A DNA stretch of 64,000 nucleotides from UBA4615 sp046046245. Its GTDB lineage: Bacteria; Pseudomonadota; Gammaproteobacteria; Burkholderiales; Burkholderiaceae_E. Below, one piece after another: positions 7,187 through 15,092 of this stretch (positions within the stretch are counted from its first letter, which is position 1; each line of letters opens with the position of its first letter). The notes under the pieces are model-generated. The model saw nothing but the letters and a program-made list of their open reading frames with translations. It did no database searches and was not told the origin of the DNA. The translations under genes were made by a program, and so were the position numbers. Location of the stretch: the NCBI GenBank assembly GCA_046046245.1, contig JBJOKE010000023.1:1-64000 (forward strand), in the 5' to 3' direction.

Positions 7187-9031
7187 TCAGGCCGGTACCG
7201 CCTGGCCGCCGGCGCCCGGATCCGCCTCCTCGCGCGCCTGCATCGCCCACAGCGCCGCATAGCGCCCGCCGCGCGCGAGCAGCTCGTCGTGGCGGCCGCG
7301 CTCGACGATGCGGCCGGCGTCCATCACCAGGATCTGGTCGGCGTCGACGATCGTCGAGAGCCGGTGCGCGATCACCAGCGTCGTGCGGTGCGCGGCCACC
7401 GCGCGCAGGGCCTCCTGGATCGCGGCCTCGTTGCGCGAGTCGAGCGCGGAGGTCGCCTCGTCGAGCACGAGCACCGGCGGGTTCTTCAGCAGCATCCGCG
7501 CGATCGCCACCCGCTGCTTCTCGCCACCCGAGAGCTTCAGCCCGCGCTCGCCCACGGGCGTCTCCCAGCCCTGCGGCAGCGACGCGATGAAGGCCGACAG
7601 CTGCGCCGCGCGCGCGGCCGCCTCGATCTGGTCGTCGGAGGCGCCCGGCCGGCCGTAGCCGACGTTGTAGCGCAGGCTGTCGTTGAAGAGCACGGTGTCC
7701 TGCGGGACGATGCCGATCGCGGCGCGCAGGCTCGACTGCGTGACCGCGCGCAGGTCGTGGCCGTCGAGCGTGATGCGCCCGCCGGTCACGTCGTAGAAGC
7801 GGAAGAGCAGCCGCGCGAGCGTCGACTTGCCGGCGCCGCTCGCGCCCACCACCGCGGTGGTCGTGCCCGCGGGCACGGTGAAGCTCAGGTCGTGCAGGAT
7901 GACGCGCGACGGCTCGTACCCGAAGGCGACCTGCTCGAAGCGCAGCTCGGGCGCGCCCGCGAGCGCGAGCGGCGCGGCGCCCGGCGCGTCGTCGACCTCG
8001 CGGTGCGCATCCATCAGGCCGAACAGCCGCTCCATGTCGGCAAGGCTCTGCTTGATCTCGCGATACAGCACGCCCAGGAAGTTCAGCGGCATGTAGAGCT
8101 GGATCATGAACGCGTTGACCAGCACCAGGTCGCCGATCGTCATCCGGCCCTCGACCACGCCCACCGTCGCGCGCCAGACCATCAGCGTGACCGCCACCGC
8201 GATGATCGCCGCCTGCCCCACGTTGAGCACGGACAGCGAGGTCTGCGAGCGGACCGCCGCGCGCTCCCAGCGCTGCATGCTGTCGTCGTAGCGGCGCGCC
8301 TCGAAGTCCTCGTTGCCGAAGTACTTGACCGTCTCGTAGTTGAGCAGCGAGTCGATCGCGCGGACGTTGGCCTTGGAGTCGAGCTCGTTCATCGAGCGGC
8401 GGAACTCGGTCCGCCACTCGGTCACGCCCACCGTGTAGGCGATGTAGAGCGCGAGTGCTGCGCCGGTGATGCCCGCGAACCAGACGTCGTAGTGCAGCAC
8501 CAGGTAGCCCAGCACCAGCGAGATCTCGACCAGCGTCGGCAGGATCGAATAGAGCGTGTACGAGACCAGGCTCGAGATGCCGCGCGTGCCGCGCTCGATG
8601 TCGCGCGTGAGGCCCCCGGTCTGCCGCTCGAGGTGGAAGCGCAGCGACAGCGCGTGCAGGTGGCGGAAGACCTGCAGCGCGATGGTCCGGACCGCGCGCT
8701 GCGTGACCTTGGCGAACACGAACTCGCGCAGCTCGGTGAAGACGGTGGACGCGAGCCGCAGCGCGCCATAGGCGACCAGCAGCCCGAGCGGGATCGCGAG
8801 CAGCGGCGCGGCCTGGCCGGCGGCGGGCGCGAGGCGGTCGACGATCTCCTTGAGCAGCACCGGTACGCCGACGGTCGCGCCCTTGGCCGCGACCAGGCAG
8901 ACGATGGCGAGCGAGACACGCCAGCGGTAGGCCCACAGGTACGGGAGCAGGCTCGCGAGCGTCTGCCAGTCGGAGCGCTGGCGCGGTCGGGGCCCGGGGG
9001 CGGGCGAGGACGGTTCGGCGTGTCGGCGCAT
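7187..9031 (-). CDS. Atm1/HMT1-type ABC exporter (fused permease and ATPase)
   Basis: 614-residue half-transporter that should work as a homodimer in the inner membrane. An exporter-type transmembrane domain of six helices spans roughly residues 30-330. The ATPase has Walker A GASGAGKST, signature LSGGEKQRVAIARMLL and Walker B VLVLDEATSALD. Segments such as LLNYETVKYFGNEDFEARRYD and the ERGTRGISSLV stretch are typical of the Atm1/heavy-metal exporters that move glutathione-linked compounds. The start at 9031 leaves a short cytoplasmic N terminus. It is divergent from yciA. Substrate is inferred from the family. Confidence 0.88.
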   Translation of the reverse strand: MRRHAEPSSPAPGPRPRQRSDWQTLASLLPYLWAYRWRVSLAIVCLVAAKGATVGVPVLLKEIVDRLAPAAGQAAPLLAIPLGLLVAYGALRLASTVFTELREFVFAKVTQRAVRTIALQVFRHLHALSLRFHLERQTGGLTRDIERGTRGISSLVSYTLYSILPTLVEISLVLGYLVLHYDVWFAGITGAALALYIAYTVGVTEWRTEFRRSMNELDSKANVRAIDSLLNYETVKYFGNEDFEARRYDDSMQRWERAAVRSQTSLSVLNVGQAAIIAVAVTLMVWRATVGVVEGRMTIGDLVLVNAFMIQLYMPLNFLGVLYREIKQSLADMERLFGLMDAHREVDDAPGAAPLALAGAPELRFEQVAFGYEPSRVILHDLSFTVPAGTTTAVVGASGAGKSTLARLLFRFYDVTGGRITLDGHDLRAVTQSSLRAAIGIVPQDTVLFNDSLRYNVGYGRPGASDDQIEAAARAAQLSAFIASLPQGWETPVGERGLKLSGGEKQRVAIARMLLKNPPVLVLDEATSALDSRNEAAIQEALRAVAAHRTTLVIAHRLSTIVDADQILVMDAGRIVERGRHDELLARGGRYAALWAMQAREEADPGAGGQAVPA

Positions 9032-9191
9032 CGGGTCGGGGGCGTGGGGGGGGCACGGCGCATCGGGACGCCGGCGCGTCGCGCGGGGCCGGCCGGCTTG
9101 GCGGGTCGGGCGGTCCGGTGTAGCGTCGGGGGACTCCGGCCGGACCCACAGGGTACCGCACCGGCTCCGCCGACCTCCGCACCGAGCCCCG

Positions 9192-9590
9192 ATGAGCAAC
9201 GAGCCGATCGCCCCCGCCGGACACGACCTGACGCTGCGCGTCGTGCCCATGCCCGCCGACCTGAACGGCAACGGGGACGTCTTCGGCGGCTGGGTGATGG
9301 CCCAGGTCGACATCGCCGGCGGCATCGCCGCGGCGCGGCGCGCGCGCGGCCGCGTGGCCACGGTCGCGGTCAACGCGTTCCAGTTCAGGCAGCCGGTCTC
9401 GGTCGGCGACGTGCTCAGCTTCTTCACGCGGATCGAGACCGTGGGCCGCACGTCGATCACCGTCCACGTCGAGGTGATCGCCGCACGCAACCCGGCCGAT
9501 CCCTTCGTGGTGAAGGTGACCGAGGCGACGCTGACCTACGTGGCGATCGACCGCGAGGGCCACAAGCGCGCGGTGGACGCAGCGGGCTGA
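9192..9590 (+). CDS. yciA: Acyl-CoA thioesterase YciA
   Basis: 132-residue hotdog-fold thioesterase that hydrolyses acyl-CoA to free acid and CoA in the cytoplasm. The YciA signature NGDVFGGWVMAQVDIAGG includes the Asn and the catalytic Asp, and VNAFQFRQPVSVGD forms the second conserved strand. Length matches the family. It is divergent from the ABC exporter and convergent with the crotonase gene; neither neighbour suggests a dedicated pathway. Confidence 0.92.
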   Translation: MSNEPIAPAGHDLTLRVVPMPADLNGNGDVFGGWVMAQVDIAGGIAAARRARGRVATVAVNAFQFRQPVSVGDVLSFFTRIETVGRTSITVHVEVIAARNPADPFVVKVTEATLTYVAIDREGHKRAVDAAG

Positions 9591-9660
9591 ACGCGGGCCG
9601 CGCCGCGGCGGCCGGCCGGCCAGGCGCGGCAGGCCCGGTCGGCCCGGCCGCGCCCGCCGG

Positions 9661-10449
9661 TCACTTCTTCGTCATCGCGGCGAGGAAGGCGTCGATCGCG
9701 CGGTCGTGCTCGGGCGTGTGGTGGGCGAGCGCCTGGAACGCCGCCGAGAGCTCGAGCAGCGAATCGAGCCGCATGTGCTGGCCCTCGCGCATCAGCCGCT
9801 TGGCCATCCGCAGCGCCGGGCCCGGGTTGGCCGCGATCCGCGCCGCGAGCGCGCGGGCCTCGTCGAGCAGCCGCTCGCCGGGCACCACCTTCGAGACCAG
9901 CCCGCAGGCGAGCGCATCCTGCGCGTCGATGGTGTCGCCGGTGAAGGCCATCTCGGCCGCCTTCGACATGCCCACCGCGCGCGGCAGCAGCCAGGCGCCG
10001 CCGTCGCCGGGGATGATGCCGAGCTTCACGAAGCTCTCGGCGAACTTCGCGCGCTCGGACGCGATCCGGATGTCGCACATGCAGGCGAGGTCGCAGCCCG
10101 CGCCGATCGCCGGGCCGTTGACCGCGGCGATGGTCGGCACGTCGAGCTGGTAGAGCGCGAGCGGGATCCGCTGGATGCCGGCGCGGTAGCCTTCGCGGAT
10201 CGAGTAGGGCGAGCCGGCCGCGATGCCCGCCTTGTCCTTCATGTCCTTCACGTTGCCGCCGGCGCAGAACGCGCTGCCGGCGCCGGTCAGGATCACGCAG
10301 CGCACCTCGGGATCGCGGGCGATGCGCTCGCAGGCGTCGACGACCGCGTCCCACTGGGCCTGGGTCGACAGCGCGTTGCGCCGGTCGGGATCGTTGAGGG
10401 TGAGGGTGACGACGCCGCCGTCGCGGGTCTCGAGCACGAATTCGTCCAT
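9661..10449 (-). CDS. Enoyl-CoA hydratase/isomerase family protein
   Basis: 262-residue crotonase-fold enzyme acting on acyl-CoA. Oxyanion-hole segments are AGSAFCAGGN (near residue 65) and NGPAIGAGCDLACMCD (near residue 110). The catalytic loop FVKLGIIPGDGGAWLLPR lacks the Glu of the classical QPE motif of hydratases and instead has an Asp before GG, as in PaaG-like isomerases, so hydratase activity should not be assumed. The gene stands alone, about 250 bases from the divergent desaturase gene, with a long hairpin just upstream of its start. Confidence 0.85.
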   Translation of the reverse strand: MDEFVLETRDGGVVTLTLNDPDRRNALSTQAQWDAVVDACERIARDPEVRCVILTGAGSAFCAGGNVKDMKDKAGIAAGSPYSIREGYRAGIQRIPLALYQLDVPTIAAVNGPAIGAGCDLACMCDIRIASERAKFAESFVKLGIIPGDGGAWLLPRAVGMSKAAEMAFTGDTIDAQDALACGLVSKVVPGERLLDEARALAARIAANPGPALRMAKRLMREGQHMRLDSLLELSAAFQALAHHTPEHDRAIDAFLAAMTKK

Positions 10450-10463
10450 GCCCGATGCTCGCA

Positions 10464-10501
10464 CGAACCGGCCCGGGCGGGGAACCGCCCGGATCGGTTC
10501 G
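10464..10501. promoter_or_regulatory. Long nested palindrome upstream of crotonase gene
   Basis: Outer arms CGAACCG (10464-10470) and CGGTTCG (10495-10501) enclose CCGGGCGG and CCGCCCGG (10473-10480 and 10485-10492) around GGAA, with a 2-base internal mismatch on each side. It begins 15 bases upstream of the crotonase start, so it could be a 5' leader hairpin or an operator. Confidence 0.4.
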
Positions 10502-10603
10502 CGGACCGCCAACCGAGGGAAACGGGCGAGACGGGGCAGGACCGGAGCTGCCCGAACCGCGGCGGCATCCCGGGCAACCCCCTGCCCGCCCGCGGGTCGG
10601 CGC

Positions 10604-10632
10604 TCGCCACGACGGCCGAGCTGGGCCATAGT
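10604..10632 (+). promoter_or_regulatory. Putative promoter of the desaturase gene
   Basis: TCGCCA (10604-10609), a 17-base spacer and CATAGT (10627-10632), 72 bases before the desaturase ATG. Four of six -35 bases match the sigma-70 consensus. Weak evidence. Confidence 0.3.
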
Positions 10633-10704
10633 GTCGCCCGACCCGGCCGATCCGTGCCGGATACCGGCGCACCTGCGGGGTGCCGACAGCGGAGACCCCG
10701 ATCC

Positions 10705-11847
10705 ATGCGCGCCGAAGCCGCGCCGCCCGACGCACCGACGCAGACCGGGCTCGCCTGTCCGAAAGCCCTGCGCCGCGCCGCCGTCCAGCGGCACGCACTC
10801 GCCTGCGACGCCACGGGGCTCGCGCAGGTCGCGACGACGCTCGTGCCGCTCGCGCTCGTCTGGATCGTCGTCGCCGGCTGGGGCGGGAGTCCCTGGGTCG
10901 CGCTCTTCGCGACCGTGGCGCTCGCCCTGCTGATGCTGCGCGTCTTCGTCCTGATGCACGACTGCGGGCACCACAGCCTGTTCGCGAGCAGGGCGCTCAA
11001 CCGCGGGGTCGGCTTCGCGCTGGGCGTCATCGCCGGCATGCCCCAGTACGTCTGGTCGCGGCACCACGCCCACCACCATGCGACCAACGGCGACTGGTCG
11101 CGCTACGGCGGTCCGTTGGGGGTCATCACGATCGACGCGTACCTCGCCCTCGGCGAGCGCGGGCGTCGCCGCTACCGGCGCGCCCGGCACATCGCGAACG
11201 CGCCGCTCGCGGGGCTGCTGTACCTGGCGGTCAATCCGCGCGTGAACTGGCTGCGGGGCACGGCGCGGCTGGTCGCGCACCAGGTGCGCGGCCGGATCGC
11301 CGAGCCCGGGGTGCCGCTCGCCACGCTCCGCGCGCGCTTCCGGACGACGGCCTGGGGCTCGCCGAAGGAGTTCCGGCACATGACGTGGAACAACGTCGCG
11401 GTGCTCTCGACCTGGGCGGCGATGTCCTGGGCGATCGGGCCGGCCGCATTCCTGGAGATCCACCTCGCCGCGACCGCGCTCGCCGGCGGCGCCGCGATCG
11501 TGCTGTTCACCGTCCAGCACAACTTCGAGCACTCGTACGCGAGCGACACCGCCGGCTGGGATCCGGACGATGCGGTCGTGCACGGCACCAGCATGCTGGT
11601 GCTGCCGGCGTGGCTGAACTGGGTCACCGCCGACATCGCGTACCACCACGTGCACCACCTGTCGGCCGCCATCCCCAACCACCGCCTCGCACGCTGCCAC
11701 GCGGAGTGCGCCGAGCTCTTCACCGAGGTGCGCCGGCTGAGGCTCCGCGAGGTCCCGGCGGCGCTGCGCTGCATTCTCTGGGACGTGCGCGCGCGACGGA
11801 TCGTGTCGGTCGACGAGGCGATGGCGGGACGCGGACACGGGGCCTGA
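10705..11847 (+). CDS. Membrane fatty-acid desaturase
   Basis: 380-residue integral membrane di-iron desaturase. The three histidine boxes are HDCGHH (near residue 92), HHAHHH (near residue 117) and HHVHH (near residue 317); a fourth conserved site, QHNFEHSY, sits near residue 273. Hydrophobic segments near residues 40-85 and 240-275 fit the usual four-helix topology. The start at 10705 is the first ATG after the -10-like element. It probably inserts a double bond into membrane acyl chains; the isomer-forming enzyme at 12630 could later process such chains. Regiospecificity cannot be read from the sequence. Confidence 0.88.
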   Translation: MRAEAAPPDAPTQTGLACPKALRRAAVQRHALACDATGLAQVATTLVPLALVWIVVAGWGGSPWVALFATVALALLMLRVFVLMHDCGHHSLFASRALNRGVGFALGVIAGMPQYVWSRHHAHHHATNGDWSRYGGPLGVITIDAYLALGERGRRRYRRARHIANAPLAGLLYLAVNPRVNWLRGTARLVAHQVRGRIAEPGVPLATLRARFRTTAWGSPKEFRHMTWNNVAVLSTWAAMSWAIGPAAFLEIHLAATALAGGAAIVLFTVQHNFEHSYASDTAGWDPDDAVVHGTSMLVLPAWLNWVTADIAYHHVHHLSAAIPNHRLARCHAECAELFTEVRRLRLREVPAALRCILWDVRARRIVSVDEAMAGRGHGA

Positions 11848-11863
11848 GGAGGGCCCGCGGCGG

Positions 11864-12607
11864 TCACCCGTGGCGGCCGAGCACGTGAGGCGCGAGCGCC
11901 TCGGCCCAGACGACGTACGCGCCCGGCCCGGGGTGGAAGCCGTCGCTCGCCACCTGCGAGGGGTCGGTCATCGGGGGCAGCGGCACGTGCGTCACGCGAG
12001 GCAGCGCGCCATCGGGACGCGACGCGCACCAGCGGCCGAGCGCCGCGTCGAGCGCGCGGGCGTGCAGGCCCATGACGGCCCGCAGCGGCTGCGGCAGGGC
12101 CGGGAAACGGTGCATCGGCGGCAGCCCCGACCACAGCACGCGCCGCACGCGGTGGCGCTCGCGAAGTCCCTCGGTGAGCCGCGAGACGTCCGCGAGCCAG
12201 CGCGAGGCCGGCCGCATCGCGGTCACGTCGTTGACGCCGAGCGCGACCACGGCGACGTCGAAGCGGCCGCCGGGCGCGGCCTCGAGCAGCGCGTGCGCCT
12301 CGCGGGTGGCGATGCCGCTGCGCGCGAGCAGCGTCCACTCGAGCGGACGTGCGATGTGCGGCGCGACGCGCTCGGCGAGACGTCCGGCGAGGGCCTCGGC
12401 CTGCACGGCCGCGCCGACGCCGGCCGCCGACGAGTCGCCGACGATCAGCAGCCGCAGCGGCCTGCCCGGGCGGTCGGCGCCGAGCGTCGCGCCGCGCGGC
12501 CCCTCGGCCTCGGGCAGCTTCGGCGTGTCCCGCCGTACCCGCCGGCCCTGCCAGACCAGCACGGGAGCGAGCGGCAGGGCCGCGGCGAGGCCGAGGGCGG
12601 TCTTCAC
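11864..12607 (-). CDS. SGNH/GDSL-type hydrolase
   Basis: 247-residue esterase-like protein read from a GTG start 22 bases after the preceding isomerase gene. A hydrophobic N terminus (TALGLAAALPLAPVLVW) suggests a membrane anchor or uncleaved signal. SGNH blocks are visible: GDSSAAG with the nucleophilic Ser in block I, ALGVNDV in block III and DGFHPG with Asp and His in block V. It is the last gene of the beta-oxidation operon, so it may release fatty acids from esters; the substrate is inferred from context only. Confidence 0.82.
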   Translation of the reverse strand: MKTALGLAAALPLAPVLVWQGRRVRRDTPKLPEAEGPRGATLGADRPGRPLRLLIVGDSSAAGVGAAVQAEALAGRLAERVAPHIARPLEWTLLARSGIATREAHALLEAAPGGRFDVAVVALGVNDVTAMRPASRWLADVSRLTEGLRERHRVRRVLWSGLPPMHRFPALPQPLRAVMGLHARALDAALGRWCASRPDGALPRVTHVPLPPMTDPSQVASDGFHPGPGAYVVWAEALAPHVLGRHG

Positions 12608-12629
12608 GTCGTCCGGCCGCGCGCGGTCG

Positions 12630-13394
12630 TCAGGAAAAGCGCGAGAAGTCCGGCCGGCGCTTCTCGAAGAACGCGGTGAAGGCCTCGCGCGCCTCGGGGG
12701 CGCGCAGCATCCGGCCGAAGACCTCGCCCTCGTCGGCCATCCGCCTCGCGATCGCGTCGGCGTAGCCGGCCTTCATCAGCCGCTTGGTCTCGCGCAGCGA
12801 CGCGGGCGGCAGCATCGCGAGCTTCGCCGCCTGGACCCGCGCGAAGCCGATCGCCTCGGCGGCCGGCAGCACGCGATTGACGATGCCCATCGCCTGCGCC
12901 TCGTCGGCGCCGAACGCCTCGCCGAGCAGCAGCTTCTCGGCCGCGCGCTGCCAGCCGGCGATCGCCGGCAGCAGCAGGCTCGAGGCCGCCTCCGGGCACA
13001 GGCCGAGCTGCGCGAACGGCACCGAGAAGCGCGCGTTGTCGCCGGCGTAGACGAGGTCGCAGTGCAGCAGCATCGTCGTGCCCACCCCGACCACGGCACC
13101 GCAGGGCGCGGCCACGACCGGCTTCGGGAACGCGGCGAGCGCGTGCAGGAAGCGGAAGACCGGCGATTCGCCGCCCGACGGCGGGTTCGCGAGGAAGTCC
13201 TGCAGGTCGTTGCCGGCGGTGAAGCAGTCGGGGCTGCCGGCCAGCAGCACGACGCGCGCGGCCGGGTCGGCGGCCGCGGCGACGAGGCCGTCGGCCATCG
13301 CCGCGTACATCGCCGCGGTGATCGCGTTCTTCTTGTCGGGCCGGGCGAACGCGATCGTCGCGATGCCGTCGGCGGTGCCGATCTCGATGCTCAT
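12630..13394 (-). CDS. Enoyl-CoA isomerase-type crotonase
   Basis: 254-residue crotonase-fold enzyme. Oxyanion-hole loops are GSPDCFTAGNDLQDF and PCGAVVGVGTTMLLHCD. The active-site loop FAQLGLCPEAASSLLLP has the Glu in the PEA-SS context of delta3,delta2-enoyl-CoA isomerases rather than the two Glu of hydratases. Its likely role is to shift double bonds so that unsaturated fatty acyl-CoA can pass through beta-oxidation. It lies within the operon after the hotdog thioesterase (37-base gap). The isomerase reading comes from this motif; it could still be a promiscuous hydratase. Confidence 0.83.
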   Translation of the reverse strand: MSIEIGTADGIATIAFARPDKKNAITAAMYAAMADGLVAAAADPAARVVLLAGSPDCFTAGNDLQDFLANPPSGGESPVFRFLHALAAFPKPVVAAPCGAVVGVGTTMLLHCDLVYAGDNARFSVPFAQLGLCPEAASSLLLPAIAGWQRAAEKLLLGEAFGADEAQAMGIVNRVLPAAEAIGFARVQAAKLAMLPPASLRETKRLMKAGYADAIARRMADEGEVFGRMLRAPEAREAFTAFFEKRRPDFSRFS

Positions 13395-13431
13395 GGGGTC
13401 TCCGGTGTCCGGTGTGGATCGCGGCCGAGGC

Positions 13432-13860
13432 TCACTTCGGCCACAGGATCATCTGCGTGCAGCGGAACAGCGCGATCGTGCGACCGGTCTCGACGTGCGA
13501 GACCGTCGCATCCCAGACGTGCGTGGTCCGCCCCAGATGCACGGCGCGGACCTCGGCGACGATCGCGCCTTCCTTCGCCGTGCCGAGGTGGTTGGTCTTC
13601 AGCTCGATCGTGGTGAAGCCCGAGGCGCCCTCGGGCAGGTGGGCCACAGACCCGTAGCCCGCGCCGGTGTCGGCGAGCGTCACCACCGTGCCCGCGTGCA
13701 GGAAGCCGTTCGGCGCGTAGTGCTTCGGCTCGATCGCGAGCCGCGCACGCAGCAGCCCCTGCCCCACCTCGAGGATCTCCACGCCGAGCAGCCCCGGCAG
13801 GTGGCCGGGGCTGCGGGCGTTGAACCACGCGGCGTCGTGGAGCGGGCGGTAGACGCTCAT
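13432..13860 (-). CDS. PaaI-type hotdog thioesterase
   Basis: 142-residue hotdog-fold protein. The active-site helix region NGFLHAGTVVTLADTGAGYG fits the PaaI/YbgC-like pattern, with HAG in place of the common HGG and an Asp at the usual catalytic position. The C-terminal half (ELKTNHLGTAKEGAIVAEVRAVHLGRTTHVW) forms the expected strands. It starts 13 bases after the thiolase gene and probably clears stalled acyl-CoA during beta-oxidation. Confidence 0.87.
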   Translation of the reverse strand: MSVYRPLHDAAWFNARSPGHLPGLLGVEILEVGQGLLRARLAIEPKHYAPNGFLHAGTVVTLADTGAGYGSVAHLPEGASGFTTIELKTNHLGTAKEGAIVAEVRAVHLGRTTHVWDATVSHVETGRTIALFRCTQMILWPK

Positions 13861-13873
13861 CGGTCGGGTCGCC

Positions 13874-15073
13874 TCAGCAGCGCTCGAGGATGCCGGCCGC
13901 CCCCATGCCGGTGCCCACGCACATCGTCACCATCCCGTACTTCAGGTTGCGACGGCGCAGCGCGTGCACGACGGTGGCCGAGCGGATCGCGCCGGTGGCG
14001 CCCAGCGGGTGGCCGAGCGCGATCGCGCCGCCCATCGGGTTGACCCTGGCCGGGTCGAGCCCGAGGTCGCGGATCACCGCCAGCGCCTGCGCGGCGAAGG
14101 CCTCGTTGAGCTCGATCCAGCCGAGATCGTCCTGCGAGAGGCCGGCCGACTTCAGCGCCGCGGGAATCGCCTCCTTCGGCCCGATGCCCATGATCTCGGG
14201 CGGCACGCCGCGGACCGAGAACGACACGAAGCGCGCGAGCGGCTTCAGGTCGAACTGCCTGAGGATCCGCTCGGACACCACGATCAGCGCGCCCGCGCCG
14301 TCCGAGGTCTGCGAGCTGTTGCCGGCGGTGACGCTGCCCTTGGCGGCGAACACCGGGCGCAGCCTGCCCAGGCCCTCGAGCGAGGTATCCGGCCGCGGGC
14401 CTTCGTCGAGGCTCACCGTGCGGGTCTTCGTGGCGACCTGGCCGCCCGCGAGGTCCGGGAAGCGCTCGATCACCTCCACCGGACAGATCTCGTCGGCGAA
14501 CTCGCCGGCCGCCTGCGCGGCGAGCGCGCGACGGTGCGACTCCAGCGAGAACGCGTCCTGGTCGGCGCGCGAGACCTTCCACTGCGCGGCGACCTTCTCC
14601 GCGGTCAGGCCCATGCCGTAGGCGATGCCGACGTTCTCGTCCTTCTCGAAGGCCTTCGGGTTGAACGAGGGCTTCGAGCCGCTCATCGGGATCATGCTCA
14701 TCGACTCGGCGCCGGCCGCGATCATCACCTCGGCCTCGCCGACGCGGATCCGGTCGGCCGCCATCGCGAGCGCGGTCAGGCCCGACGCGCAGAAGCGGTT
14801 GACCGTCACGCCGCCCACCGTGTTCGGCAGGCCGGCGAGCAGCACGCCGAGCCGCGCCATGTTCGCGCCCTGCTCGCCCTCGGGGAACGAGCAGCCGACG
14901 ATCGCGTCCTCGATGGTCTTCGGGTCGAGCGACGGCACCTGCGCGAGCGACGCCTGGATGGCGCGCACCAGCAGGTCGTCGGGTCGGACGTTGCGGAACG
15001 CGCCCTTCGGGGCCTTGCCGATCGGCGTGCGCGAGGCGGCGACGATGTAGGCGTCCTGGACTTGCTTGCTCAT
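13874..15073 (-). CDS. fadA: Acetyl-CoA C-acyltransferase (3-ketoacyl-CoA thiolase)
   Basis: 399-residue thiolase that cleaves 3-ketoacyl-CoA with CoA to acetyl-CoA and a shortened acyl-CoA. The acyl-accepting Cys lies in VNRFCASGLTAL (near residue 93), the catalytic His in GGAIALGHPLGATGA (near residue 354) and the second Cys in VTMCVGTGMGAAG (near residue 385). All catalytic residues are present. It follows the FadN-like gene by 19 bases and is probably its functional partner. Confidence 0.93.
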   Translation of the reverse strand: MSKQVQDAYIVAASRTPIGKAPKGAFRNVRPDDLLVRAIQASLAQVPSLDPKTIEDAIVGCSFPEGEQGANMARLGVLLAGLPNTVGGVTVNRFCASGLTALAMAADRIRVGEAEVMIAAGAESMSMIPMSGSKPSFNPKAFEKDENVGIAYGMGLTAEKVAAQWKVSRADQDAFSLESHRRALAAQAAGEFADEICPVEVIERFPDLAGGQVATKTRTVSLDEGPRPDTSLEGLGRLRPVFAAKGSVTAGNSSQTSDGAGALIVVSERILRQFDLKPLARFVSFSVRGVPPEIMGIGPKEAIPAALKSAGLSQDDLGWIELNEAFAAQALAVIRDLGLDPARVNPMGGAIALGHPLGATGAIRSATVVHALRRRNLKYGMVTMCVGTGMGAAGILERC

Positions 15074-15092
15074 CTTCGTGCTCCTTCGTCGC

